A DNA stretch of 39,455 nucleotides from NCBI GenBank assembly GCA_003142815.1, contig PLNP01000047.1:14560-54014 (forward strand), written 5' to 3'. The translations under genes and the position numbers were made by a program. Source of the stretch: Rhodanobacteraceae bacterium (GTDB taxonomy: Bacteria; Pseudomonadota; Gammaproteobacteria; Xanthomonadales; Rhodanobacteraceae). Positions 26,684 to 36,875 of this stretch are shown here, in pieces (position 1 is the first letter of the stretch; every line of letters starts with the position of its first letter). The notes beneath the pieces are model-generated. The model made no database searches. It had not been told where the DNA came from and saw nothing but the letters and a program-made list of their open reading frames with translations.

Positions 26684-27173
26684 CGCTCTTGCTGTTATCG
26701 AATCGCTTTCCGCAACGAGCATCCGAACAGGTCCACGGATCGGACTCGCGGGGCAGCGTGCAAAGGTGATTGCGCTCCTGGCAAGAATGACGCCGGGTTC
26801 GTTCAGGGCGCGCCAAGCCTTGGCAGTCTGTTGTCGATGTCGTCTTCTAACATGTGCCGTTCGACACGGACACGTATGGGGATCGTTGCTGACGCACTGA
26901 AATTGGAACAGCGCGTCTCGTGCTTCCTCCCCCCCCAATGGCGACATCACAAAACGTGGGGAAACCTCAGGAAAACCGTTGAATCGACTACGCAACAGCA
27001 TCGCGCGCATGCTCGCTGCGCCTGCGCATCCTGCGCGCGCCGATACTCGCTGCGCTCGCAGTTGTTGCTAAACTCAGCCGTCCCGGCTTCGCCAAGCAAC
27101 CCGGCCCTTCGCTTCTGCTACGGGCGTTCGCCGGCGCACGCGATGCCTGATGGCGTCGCGTAAGCGCGCCGAT
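26684..27173. other. 490-base gap without a gene
   Basis: Between the secreted protein and the end of fumC. It contains C/G-rich runs (eight C near 26930), and a stretch at 27000-27080 with repeated CTCGCTGCGC-like words. No coding frame with protein-like composition, no tRNA and no clear terminator for fumC were found. Confidence 0.5.
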
Positions 27174-28568
27174 TCACCCACCCGACGGACCGCCACGAAT
27201 GCCGCCTTTGGTGAGCGCGGTTGGATCGAGCAACTCCTGCAGCTGCTTGCGCGACAAGCCAGTCGTCTCCAGCGCGACATCGAGAATCGGACGACCTTCC
27301 TTGTAAGCCTTTTTTGCAGTCGCCGCGCCCTTGTCATAGCCGATCACCGAATTCAATGCGGTGACCAGGATGGGATTGCGGTTCAGCGCCTCCTTGATCT
27401 TGTCATTGCGCACCTTGAACCCGGCGATCGCCTTGTCAGCGAGCAGGCGCGACGCTTTCGCGAGCAGTTCGACCGACTGCAGCAGGTTCAGTGCAACCAC
27501 CGGCAGCATCACATTGAGCTGAAAATTGCCGCTCTGCCCGGCGATCGTGATCGTGGTGTCGTTGCCGATCACCTGCGCGCAGACCATCGCCATCGCTTCC
27601 GGAATCACCGGATTGACTTTGCCCGGCATGATCGACGAACCCGGCTGCAGCGCCGGCAATTCGATTTCGCCCAAACCCGCGAGCGGACCGGAATTCATCC
27701 AGCGCAGATCGTTCGACATCTTCATCAGCGAACACGCCAGCGTCTTCAGCTGACCCGACAATTCCACCGCGGCGTCCTGCGAACTGATGCCCTCGAAATA
27801 GTTGTCGGCCGCCTCGAACTTCACGCCGGTCATCCTGGTGAGCTCGGCGCTGATCTTCGGACCGAGCTGCGCATCCGCGTTGATGCCGGTGCCGACCGCG
27901 GTGCCGCCTTGCGGCAGCTTGCGCACGCGCTTGAGCGCGTCGTTGAGGCGTTCGATATTCGAGCGGATCTGTGCCGACCAGCCGCCGAGTTCCTGGCCGA
28001 ATGTGACCGGCATCGCGTCCATCAGATGGGTGCGGCCCGTCTTGGCGACCTTCTTCAGCTCCTTCGCGCGCGCATCGAGCGTCTTCTTCAGATGCGCGAG
28101 CGCCGGCAGCAGTTTTTCGCTGACCGTCAGCGCGGCGCTGACCTGGATCGCGGTCGGGATCACATCATTCGACGACTGGCCGTTGTTGACGTCGTCGTTC
28201 GGATGCACCTTGGTGCCGGCTGCCGCGGCGATATGCGCAATGACCTCGTTCGCATTCATGTTCGACGAGGTGCCGGAACCCGTCTGGAACACATCGATCG
28301 GAAACTGCACATCGAATTCACCGGCAGCGACACGTTCGGCGGCCTTGCGGATCGCCTTCGCCGAGGTCTTCTTCAGATGACCGAGATCCGCGTTCGCCTG
28401 CGCGGCCGCGGACTTGATCAGGCCGAGCGCGCGGATGAATTCGCGCGGCATGGTCAGGCCGGAGATCGGGAAGTTGTCGACTGCGCGCTGGGTCTGCGCG
28501 CCGTACAACGCATCGGCGGGAACCTTGAGTTCGCCCATGCTGTCGCGCTCGATCCGGTACTGGCTCAT
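27174..28568 (-). CDS. fumC: Fumarate hydratase, class II
   Basis: 464 residues, normal for FumC. The aspartase/fumarase signature GSSIMPGKVNP lies near residue 312; upstream are the substrate-binding GSGTSSNMN and VHPNDDVNNGQSSND, and TGRTHLMDAMP. It interconverts fumarate and malate in the TCA cycle; class II is a cofactor-free tetramer, in contrast to iron-sulfur class I. The start MSQYRIERDSMGE at 28568 is the conserved N-terminus. The tail ends TKGGIRGGPSGG. It is divergent from the broken HlyC/CorC gene with 108 bases between. No regulatory site stands out. Confidence 0.96.
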   Translation of the reverse strand: MSQYRIERDSMGELKVPADALYGAQTQRAVDNFPISGLTMPREFIRALGLIKSAAAQANADLGHLKKTSAKAIRKAAERVAAGEFDVQFPIDVFQTGSGTSSNMNANEVIAHIAAAAGTKVHPNDDVNNGQSSNDVIPTAIQVSAALTVSEKLLPALAHLKKTLDARAKELKKVAKTGRTHLMDAMPVTFGQELGGWSAQIRSNIERLNDALKRVRKLPQGGTAVGTGINADAQLGPKISAELTRMTGVKFEAADNYFEGISSQDAAVELSGQLKTLACSLMKMSNDLRWMNSGPLAGLGEIELPALQPGSSIMPGKVNPVIPEAMAMVCAQVIGNDTTITIAGQSGNFQLNVMLPVVALNLLQSVELLAKASRLLADKAIAGFKVRNDKIKEALNRNPILVTALNSVIGYDKGAATAKKAYKEGRPILDVALETTGLSRKQLQELLDPTALTKGGIRGGPSGG

Positions 28569-28676
28569 GACTCACCTGCTGCAGAATTGGAGGCGCAATT
28601 ATAGCCGCAGCGCGCGTTTTCCCGAGTGCGAACCGTCTAAATGCTAGAATGACCGGTCGCCTCACCCCATCCAGCA

Positions 28677-30950
<2,274 letters not shown>

Positions 30951-30981
30951 TTCGGGCACATCAACGAACCGTTGGAAAATT

Positions 30982-31040
30982 CGTCATCCCGGCGGCTTTC
31001 AACAGCCGAAGGGCTGGTCAAGCCGGGATCCAGCGTCTTT
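30982..31040. repeat. Palindromic repeat, copy 1 (with an internal insert)
   Basis: CGTCATCCCGGC… and GCCGGGATCCAGC form the arms (ATCCCGGC at 30986-30993, GCCGGGAT at 31022-31029) and are separated by 28 bases. A compact copy of the same element is found at 32564. This is the widespread GTCAT-CCCGG-type dispersed repeat. Confidence 0.75.
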
Positions 31041-31119
31041 GCAACCGATGAAGGAACTGGACTGCGGCTCGACCGAAGCCCGGTCTGTTCTTGGCCTGTT
31101 GAAGGAAGGGAGGCAAATC

Positions 31120-31236
31120 ATGCCGCAGTGGTACTTCCACGATGGACACCCTCAACAGGGGCCGATGAGTGAAGCCGATTTGAAGCGTATTCGCGTATCG
31201 TTACACTCTCGCCACGCGATCTTCGCAACCCGATCG
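31120..31236 (+). pseudogene. N-terminal remnant of a GYF_2 (DUF4339) protein
   Basis: The ATG at 31120 has GGGAGG seven bases upstream, a good ribosome site. The first residues (MPQWYFHDGHPQQGPMSEADLKR) match the start of GYF_2 domains, which usually read W-Y-x-x-x-G-x-x-x-G-P-x-S. After about 23 residues the similarity stops and the frame runs without break into the Phd-like gene. It is probably the leftover 5' end of a larger gene cut by a rearrangement. Confidence 0.5.
31180..31207 (+). promoter_or_regulatory. Possible promoter of the Phd-like gene
   Basis: TTGAAG (31180-31185), a 16-base spacer and TACACT (31202-31207) lie 30 bases before the ATG at 31237, inside the GYF_2 remnant. The match is reasonable but the spacing is one base short of the optimum. 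Confidence 0.35.
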
Positions 31237-31506
31237 ATGAACGAAATCAGCATCAGCAAATTCGGTCGGAACCTTCGGTCCTGGCTGCGTCGGATTCGGG
31301 AGGGCGAACGCATTGCCTTGACGTTGCGCAGCAAAGCCGTCGCCGAGTTGGCGCGGCCTGATGGGACAGGTGCGGCCTTGGTCGATTCGACATCGGCCGT
31401 CGATTCGATGCGCGCCATGCCGAAGGTACGACTGCCCGAGAACGAGCAGGTCGCCGATTGGATCGCGTCGGGTCGCCAGAGTACTGCGCGACCATCTTCG
31501 ACTTGA
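31237..31506 (+). CDS. Phd/YefM-like antitoxin, apparently without a toxin
   Basis: 89 residues. The first 40 (MNEISISKFGRNLRSWLRRI…ERIALTLRSKAVAELARP) follow the Phd/YefM antitoxin pattern: a short strand, a helix and a basic turn with AxL/VAEL. The C-terminal half (MPKVRLPENEQVADWIASG) would be the toxin-binding tail. No toxin frame (PIN, Doc, RelE) is found within the next 250 bases, which hold repeats and then the RoxA gene. It may be an orphan or remnant antitoxin. The frame is also open from the GYF_2 remnant upstream, so a fused 128-residue product is possible. Confidence 0.5.
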   Translation: MNEISISKFGRNLRSWLRRIREGERIALTLRSKAVAELARPDGTGAALVDSTSAVDSMRAMPKVRLPENEQVADWIASGRQSTARPSST

Positions 31507-31543
31507 GTCTGTCTACCTATGTCGCCGAAGCGAAATACGAGCA

Positions 31544-31690
31544 CGCCCTCTCCGATCGTGGCCCTTTCGCTGCGAGAGCGGCTCGGAGCAAGAGGGCGAG
31601 GACCGCGAACATCCTCAGCCTCCTCGCTCATCGAAGCCCCGCCCCCTCACCCAGCCCTCTCCCCCCGCACAGTCGCGGGAGAGGACTTAA
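31544..31690. repeat. Dispersed inverted-repeat sequence upstream of roxA
   Basis: The stretch contains CCCTC-rich and GAGGG-rich halves (for example CCCTCTCCCCCCGCACAG with GCGGGAGAGG at 31653-31685), typical of dispersed palindromic repeats in GC-rich proteobacteria. It reads through as an open frame, but the translation is low in complexity. Confidence 0.4.
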
Positions 31691-31755
31691 AGCAGCGTGC
31701 ACCGGATCGCGACATCCCGCTTGAAATCCGTGCCACTTCAAGTCAGCCGCTCGGC

Positions 31756-33051
31756 ATGTCGCCGGCGCGCTTCCTGCGCGGCTACTGGCAGAAGCGGCCG
31801 CTGTTGATCCGCCATGCGTTTGCGGATTTCCGCAACCCGGTCGCGCCCAATGACTTCGCCGGGCTTGCGTGCGAGGAACTCGCGCTGGCGCGGATCGTCG
31901 TACATGAGCCGAAGCGCGATCACTGGATCTTGCGCAACGGGCCGTTCGCCGAGAGCGACTTTGCGAAGTTGCCAAAGACATGCTGGACCCTGCTCGTGCA
32001 GGACGTCGACAAGTGGGATGCCGATGTCGCCGCCCTGCTCGCCCCGTTCGACTTCCTGCCGAGCTGGCGCATCGACGACGTGATGGTCAGCTATGCCGAG
32101 GACGGCGGTTCGGTCGGCGCGCATGTCGACCAATACGACGTATTCCTGCTGCAGGGACTCGGCCGGCGGCGCTGGCAGATCAGCACCGATCCTGCCGCAC
32201 GGAAGACATTTCGCGACGATGCCGAGCTGAAGCTGCTGCGCGAATTCGCGCCAACCCACGAATGGATCCTCGAACCCGGCGACATGCTCTACCTGCCGCC
32301 TGGCGTGCCGCATCACGGCGTCGCGATCGGCGTCTGCATGACCTATTCGATCGGAATGCGCGCGCCGTCACAAGCGGAGCTGCTGATCGACTTCGCGGAA
32401 ACGCTGGCGGAGACGCTGCCGGAAAGCCTGCGTTTGACCGACCCCGATCTCGCGCCGACGCGCGGCGATGGCGAGATTGATGAGGCTGCGATCGCGCGCG
32501 TGCTGTGCGCGATGCCGTGGTTGCGATCGCCGGTCGATGCATCCCGCGGATACCCCGTATCGTCGTCATCCCGGCGAAAGCCGGGATCCAGCTTCTGGCT
32601 CCAAATGGAACCCCGCACTACCGGAAACTCTGTCGAACCACAGAAACGCGAACAGGACGATTGCGACTATCCGGGACAACTCGATTCGTCATTGCTGCGT
32701 ACGTGGTTCGGCCGCTTCATCACGCGCTATCGCAGCGCGCAGGTCGCCGCATCAGGTGCACGGCTCTTGACCGACGCGGCCTTCACGCGCGCACTTGCGC
32801 AGGGCATGCATGCGCAGCGCAATCCGTGGTCGCGTTGCGCATGGATGCGTGAGGTGCGCGACGCAAACCTGTTCGTCGCTGGCGAAAGCCACGCCTGTTC
32901 GCTGCGTTTTGCGCGCCTCGTGTGCACGCAGGCGAATTTTCCCATCGCGTCGACACCGGCCGTGGCGCGCGACCGCGTCGTCCTGCGCGCGCTGATCGGC
33001 GCCGGGCATCTCGTACTCGTCCGCCCGCCACGACCACGAAGGCGACCATGA
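31756..33051 (+). CDS. roxA: Cupin (JmjC-type) 2-oxoglutarate oxygenase, RoxA/YcfD-like ribosomal oxygenase
   Basis: 431 residues from the ATG at 31756 (MSPARFLRGYWQKRPLLIRHAF), the first start with clear family character; the frame is open to 31519 but that part is repeat-derived. The Fe(II) site is H-x-D in AHVDQYDVF (H123, D125) and a histidine in GVPHHG (H186 or H187). In E. coli YcfD hydroxylates Arg81 of ribosomal protein L16. Residues about 265-310 are extra relative to the family and coincide with the palindromic repeat at 32564. The stop overlaps the next start (ATGA). The intact frame suggests the insert is tolerated; activity is not assured. Confidence 0.88.
   Translation: MSPARFLRGYWQKRPLLIRHAFADFRNPVAPNDFAGLACEELALARIVVHEPKRDHWILRNGPFAESDFAKLPKTCWTLLVQDVDKWDADVAALLAPFDFLPSWRIDDVMVSYAEDGGSVGAHVDQYDVFLLQGLGRRRWQISTDPAARKTFRDDAELKLLREFAPTHEWILEPGDMLYLPPGVPHHGVAIGVCMTYSIGMRAPSQAELLIDFAETLAETLPESLRLTDPDLAPTRGDGEIDEAAIARVLCAMPWLRSPVDASRGYPVSSSSRRKPGSSFWLQMEPRTTGNSVEPQKREQDDCDYPGQLDSSLLRTWFGRFITRYRSAQVAASGARLLTDAAFTRALAQGMHAQRNPWSRCAWMREVRDANLFVAGESHACSLRFARLVCTQANFPIASTPAVARDRVVLRALIGAGHLVLVRPPRPRRRP
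32564..32592. repeat. Palindromic repeat, copy 2, inside roxA
   Basis: ATCCCGGC-GAAA-GCCGGGAT (32568-32587) is a perfect hairpin within CGTCATCCCGG…GGGATCCAGC. It is the compact form of the element at 30982. It is read in frame as SSSRRKPGSS, which is not part of normal RoxA proteins. Confidence 0.8.
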
Positions 33052-34010
33052 CTCCGATTGCCGACGACTTCAGCGTGGCACCGGCATCGTGGGAAGCCGA
33101 TCTGGCAGCCCTGCGCGCGGTGCGCGAGCAGGTGTTTCTTATCGAGCAGCAGATTCCGCCGGACGAGGAATGGGACGCACTCGACGCCAAATCCCATCAC
33201 GTGCTCGCCCGCGATCGCGACGGGCGGCCGATTGGCACCGGCCGCTTGACCGCGGAGTACATGATCGGACGCATGGCCGTGCTCGCCGAATGGCGTCGCA
33301 AGGGCGTCGGCGAGGCGATCATGCACGTGTTGCTCGAACAGGCGCGTGCGCTGCGTTACCCGGCGATCGAGCTGCACGCGCAGAGCCACGCGATTGCGTT
33401 CTACACCAAGCTTGGCTTCGAGACTTATGGCGATGAGTTCGACGAATGCGGCATCGCGCACCGGATGATGCGGATGACACTCGACGCCGGTGGCGACCGC
33501 GAACTGCCGGTGCTGCCGCCGCCACCGCAAGCGCGCACGCTGGTCGTCGACGATTGCAGGCAGGCGCTGGCTGCGGTCGCAGAACTTCTCGCGGACGCCA
33601 AGTACGACGTCGCGATCTACACCCGCGATCTCGACGCCGCGCTGCTCGACGTGCTGGCCACGCTCGACGCGTTGAAGCGGATCGCGATGTCCGGCCGCCA
33701 CGCGCAGATCCGTATCATCGTGCAGGACGCGCGCAAACCGCTCGCGGACGGCCATCGCCTGATCGCGCTGGCGCAGCGCCTGCCGAGCGCGATCGCGATC
33801 CGCACACCGGTCGATGAGCGCGACCTGCAGTATCCGTCCGCATTCCTGATCAACGACCGTCGCGGCTACCTGTTTCGAGCGCTGGGCAGCCGTCTTGAGG
33901 GAGAAGGTTCGACCTATGCGCCCGGCCGACACGCGCAGCTGCGCGAATTCTTCGATCAGGTCTGGGAGCGCTCCGTGCCGAGCGAGGAACTACGCCAGCT
34001 TGCGTTCTGA
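33048..34010 (+). CDS. GNAT family N-acetyltransferase with an extra C-terminal domain
   Basis: 320 residues. The start at 33048 overlaps the roxA stop by ATGA. Residues about 1-145 are a GNAT fold: the acetyl-CoA-binding loop WRRKGVGEAIM follows the strand MAVLAE, and FYTKLGFETYG is the final helix-strand pair. Residues about 155-320 form a second domain (LVVDDCRQALAAVAELLADAKYDVAIYTRDLDAAL), of a phospholipase D/endonuclease-like type reported with such GNAT proteins in Xanthomonadales. The substrate is unknown. Coupling to roxA suggests co-expression, possibly a ribosome or protein-modification role, but this is inference. Confidence 0.82.
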   Translation: MTPIADDFSVAPASWEADLAALRAVREQVFLIEQQIPPDEEWDALDAKSHHVLARDRDGRPIGTGRLTAEYMIGRMAVLAEWRRKGVGEAIMHVLLEQARALRYPAIELHAQSHAIAFYTKLGFETYGDEFDECGIAHRMMRMTLDAGGDRELPVLPPPPQARTLVVDDCRQALAAVAELLADAKYDVAIYTRDLDAALLDVLATLDALKRIAMSGRHAQIRIIVQDARKPLADGHRLIALAQRLPSAIAIRTPVDERDLQYPSAFLINDRRGYLFRALGSRLEGEGSTYAPGRHAQLREFFDQVWERSVPSEELRQLAF

Positions 34011-34108
34011 GAAAATTTCTGCGGCGACGCGACACTGCCCGCTTACGCCCGCCGGGCACGTGAACTCGCGCCATGCATGTCGCTCGCGCTCCGGGCAGCT
34101 GCGCTGCT

Positions 34109-34132
34109 CAAAACGGCAGTCCTGCCGTTTTG
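34109..34132 (+). terminator. Intrinsic terminator after the GNAT gene
   Basis: CAAAACGGCAG and CTGCCGTTTTG form a perfect inverted repeat separated by two bases; the stem CGGCAG/CTGCCG is followed by TTTT. It lies about 100 bases after the GNAT stop and before the zinc-ribbon gene. Confidence 0.6.
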
Positions 34133-34234
34133 GCCCCCGCAAGCAGCGGAAGGAACCGCAAAGCTGCCCCTTCTGATTTTTCAAAAACGTCGGCGGCGCT
34201 TGATCCGGCGCCGCAGCGGGCGCATCTTCAACCC

Positions 34235-34519
34235 ATGCCGATCTATGAATACGCCCCGATCGACCCACTTGGCTGCGCTTTGTGCTGCTACGGATTCGAC
34301 GTGTTGCAGCGTCTTGCCGACGTGCCGCTTACGCGCTGTTCGGCGTGCGGCACACCCGTGCGTCGTGTGATCGGCGCAGCGCAGGTCATCGCCGGCCATG
34401 CGCATGTGCTGCGCGAGCAGCATGTCGCTAAGCACGGTTTCACGCAGTACCGGCGTGTCGGCAAGGGCAAGTACGAAAAGACCGCCGGGAAAGGTCCCGA
34501 TACGATCAGCGGCGATTGA
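34235..34519 (+). CDS. FmdB-type zinc ribbon protein
   Basis: 94 residues. The start MPIYEYAPIDP is the conserved FmdB/CxxC-CxxC N-terminus. Zinc ligands appear as CALC (residues about 14-17) and CSAC (about 37-40), followed by GTPVRRVIGAAQV, then a basic C-terminal tail (KHGFTQYRRVGKGKYEKTAGKG). In this family the ribbon may bind nucleic acids or act in regulation; no specific function is established. It is 102 bases after the terminator at 34109 and before the pst promoter region. Confidence 0.8.
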   Translation: MPIYEYAPIDPLGCALCCYGFDVLQRLADVPLTRCSACGTPVRRVIGAAQVIAGHAHVLREQHVAKHGFTQYRRVGKGKYEKTAGKGPDTISGD

Positions 34520-34627
34520 GCGGGCTCGCGGTCGTCATATTGAAGCAGGCGAATCGCGCGACGTACTGCATTGATCCATAAGCGACATTCCGCCGCACCG
34601 GCCCTGAAGTCAGCGCTCGTAATATCT

Positions 34628-34656
34628 CTGCAACAAATCGCTCATCGTTCTGAAAC
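34628..34656 (+). promoter_or_regulatory. Pho-box-like repeats upstream of pstS
   Basis: CTGCAAC-AAAT-CGCTCAT-CGTT-CTGAAAC are three 7-base units spaced 11 bases apart, the geometry of PhoB sites. The first two units match the CTGTCATAAATCTGTCAT consensus at 13 of 18 positions. TCTACA about ten bases downstream could be the -10 box. The match is only partial, but position before pstS supports it. Confidence 0.4.
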
Positions 34657-34729
34657 CTCACGGGTCTACAAAACGCACCGGACGGCTTGCTGCCGTGTTC
34701 GCTTTTTTCCACTTGCTGAGGAGTTCCAC

Positions 34730-35767
34730 ATGCTCACCTCGATCAAGATTCGTTTCATCGCTGCCGGTCTCGCCGCCGTCATGGGTAGCGCAGGTCTGGG
34801 CATTACCTCGGTGCAGGCTGCCGATATCACGGGCGCGGGTTCCACCTTCGTCTACCCGGTGCTTTCCAAGTGGTCCGCCGCGTACAACGAGAAGACCGGC
34901 AACCGGATCAACTACCAGTCCATCGGCTCGGGCGGTGGTATCGCCCAGATCAAGGCGGCCACTGTCGACTTCGGCGCCTCGGACAAGCCTCTTGATTCGA
35001 AGGAGCTCGACACCGCCGGACTCGGTCAGTTCCCGATCGTAATCGGTGGCATCGTCGCGGTCGCCAACATCAAGGGCGTCAAACCCGGCGAACTGCACAT
35101 GAACGGACCCTTGCTCGCCGACATCTACCTCGGCAAGATCACCAAGTGGAACGACCCGACCATCCAACAGTTGAACTCCAGCCTCACCCTGCCGGCGCAG
35201 AACATCACAGTCGTGCATCGTTCGGACGGTTCGGGCACGACCTTCAACTTCGTGAACTATCTGTCTAAGGTCAGCCCCGACTGGAAGACCAAGGTCGGCG
35301 AAGGCACGTCCGTGCAGTGGCCGGTCGGCGTGGGTGGCAAGGGCAACGAAGGCGTGTCGGCCTATGTCAACCAGATCAAGGGTTCGATCGGTTACGTCGA
35401 ATACGCCTATGCGCTGCAGAACAAGATGGCCTATGCGCTGCTGCAGAATGCAGGCGGCCAGTTCGTCAAGCCGGACGCGAAGACCTTCCAATCCGCCGCC
35501 GCGACGGCGGATTGGAAGAACGCCAAGGATTTCAACCTCGTCATGACCAACGCGCCGGGCATGGAGTCGTACCCGATCACTGCGACGACCTGGATAATCA
35601 TGTACAAGAAGCCGAAAGACGCCGCGCGCAGCAAGACCGCCCTCGACTTCTTCAAATGGGCTCTCGAGAATGGCCAGAAGGAAGCCGAGGGCCTCGATTA
35701 TGTGCCACTGCCCAAGGCGCTGGTCGAACAGATCGAAGCATACTGGAAGGCCGAGATCAAGATCTGA
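34730..35767 (+). CDS. pstS: Phosphate ABC transporter, periplasmic phosphate-binding protein
   Basis: 345 residues from the ATG at 34730, which has GAGGAG six bases upstream. A signal peptide of about 30 residues ends in SVQA before ADITGAGSTF. Phosphate-binding motifs are GAGSTFVYP, the serine loop GSGGG (SIGSGGGIAQI) and HRSDGSGTTFNF. It captures phosphate in the periplasm for PstCAB. First gene of the pst operon, preceded by a Pho-box-like site. The hairpin after its stop may give it higher expression than the genes downstream, as expected for a binding protein. Confidence 0.95.
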   Translation: MLTSIKIRFIAAGLAAVMGSAGLGITSVQAADITGAGSTFVYPVLSKWSAAYNEKTGNRINYQSIGSGGGIAQIKAATVDFGASDKPLDSKELDTAGLGQFPIVIGGIVAVANIKGVKPGELHMNGPLLADIYLGKITKWNDPTIQQLNSSLTLPAQNITVVHRSDGSGTTFNFVNYLSKVSPDWKTKVGEGTSVQWPVGVGGKGNEGVSAYVNQIKGSIGYVEYAYALQNKMAYALLQNAGGQFVKPDAKTFQSAAATADWKNAKDFNLVMTNAPGMESYPITATTWIIMYKKPKDAARSKTALDFFKWALENGQKEAEGLDYVPLPKALVEQIEAYWKAEIKI

Positions 35768-35777
35768 CCACGGCCCG

Positions 35778-35860
35778 TTCGTCCTGAGATATCAAGGACG
35801 AATCGTGAGATGGATGCAGGCCGTTCGGGCTTCGGTTCTTCGCCCGAACGGCTTTCACTT
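35778..35860 (+). terminator. Tandem hairpins between pstS and pstC (attenuator)
   Basis: TTCGTCCT/AGGACGAA (35778-35802) and GCCGTTCGGGC/GCCCGAACGGC (35820-35852, perfect 11-base stem) followed by TTTCACTTT. The second is a plausible partial terminator inside the operon, reducing read-through into pstCAB or protecting the 3' end of the pstS message. Confidence 0.6.
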
Positions 35861-35876
35861 TCCGGATTCGTGACGC

Positions 35877-36875
35877 ATGGCCGCCAGCGGCAGCGCAATC
35901 ACCACATCGATGACCACCGCGATCGTCGACGCGAATCGCCGCAACACGCGCGACGCGCGCGCGGACGGCGCGTTCCGCTGGCTCGTCACCGCAGCCGGCA
36001 TGTTCGTGCTCGTTGCATTGGCCGGCGTCGCGCTGTCCATGCTCTGGGGCGGCCGCGAAGCGTTCTCGACGTTCGGTTTCAACTTTCTGTTCTCGACCGA
36101 GTGGGATGCGGTCCACCACCAGTTCGGCGCACTGGTGCCGATATACGGAACCCTGGTCACCGCGTTGATCGCGATGCTCATCGCGGTGCCGGTGAGCTTT
36201 GGCATCGCCCTTTTCCTGACCGAGGTCGCACCGAACTGGCTGCGCGGCCCGGTCGCCGCCGCGATCGAACTGCTCGCGGGCATCCCCTCGATCATCTATG
36301 GCATGTGGGGCCTGTTCGTGTTCGTGCCGATCATGGCCGCCTACGTCAACCCTTGGCTCGACAGCCACCTCGGCCACTGGCCGCTGCTCGGCCCCTTGTT
36401 CACCGGCCCACCGTTGGGCATCGGCATGCTGACCGCCGGCATCGTGCTCGCGATCATGGTCATCCCGTTCGTCTCCTCGGTGATGCGCGAGGTGTTTCTG
36501 ACCGTGCCGACGCGGCTCAGGGAATCGGCCTATGCGCTCGGTTCGACGACCACCGAAGTCGTCTGGGACATCGTGTTGCCGTATACGCGCTCAGCGGTGA
36601 TCGGCGGCATCTTCCTCGGCCTCGGGCGCGCGCTCGGCGAGACGATGGCAGTGACCTTCGTGCTTGGCAATGCGCATCGGTTGTCCGCTTCGCTGCTGGA
36701 ACCCGGCAACTCGATCGCCGCTACAATCGCGAATGAATTCACCGAGGCCGATTCCGACATCTATCGATCCTCTCTGATCGCGCTCGGCTTCCTGTTGTTC
36801 GTCGTGACCTTCATCGTCCTCACCGTGGCGAAACTCATGCTGCGTCGCCTGTCGCGGCACGAGGGTGCGAAATGA
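35877..36875 (+). CDS. pstC: Phosphate ABC transporter permease PstC
   Basis: 332 residues with six membrane segments (first near 40-60, GMFVLVALAGVALSML). The ABC permease EAA-type loop lies in RLRESAYALGSTTTEVVWDIVLPYTRSAVIGGIFLGLGRALGETMAVTF near residues 215-265 (only parts quoted: RALGETMAVTF). The N-terminal 35 residues are hydrophilic. It pairs with PstA to form the phosphate channel. Its stop overlaps the pstA start by ATGA. Confidence 0.95.
   Translation: MAASGSAITTSMTTAIVDANRRNTRDARADGAFRWLVTAAGMFVLVALAGVALSMLWGGREAFSTFGFNFLFSTEWDAVHHQFGALVPIYGTLVTALIAMLIAVPVSFGIALFLTEVAPNWLRGPVAAAIELLAGIPSIIYGMWGLFVFVPIMAAYVNPWLDSHLGHWPLLGPLFTGPPLGIGMLTAGIVLAIMVIPFVSSVMREVFLTVPTRLRESAYALGSTTTEVVWDIVLPYTRSAVIGGIFLGLGRALGETMAVTFVLGNAHRLSASLLEPGNSIAATIANEFTEADSDIYRSSLIALGFLLFVVTFIVLTVAKLMLRRLSRHEGAK

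Noticed and set aside
27150-28604. Plus-strand open frame covering fumC
   Set aside because: Mirror of fumC with no domain signature.
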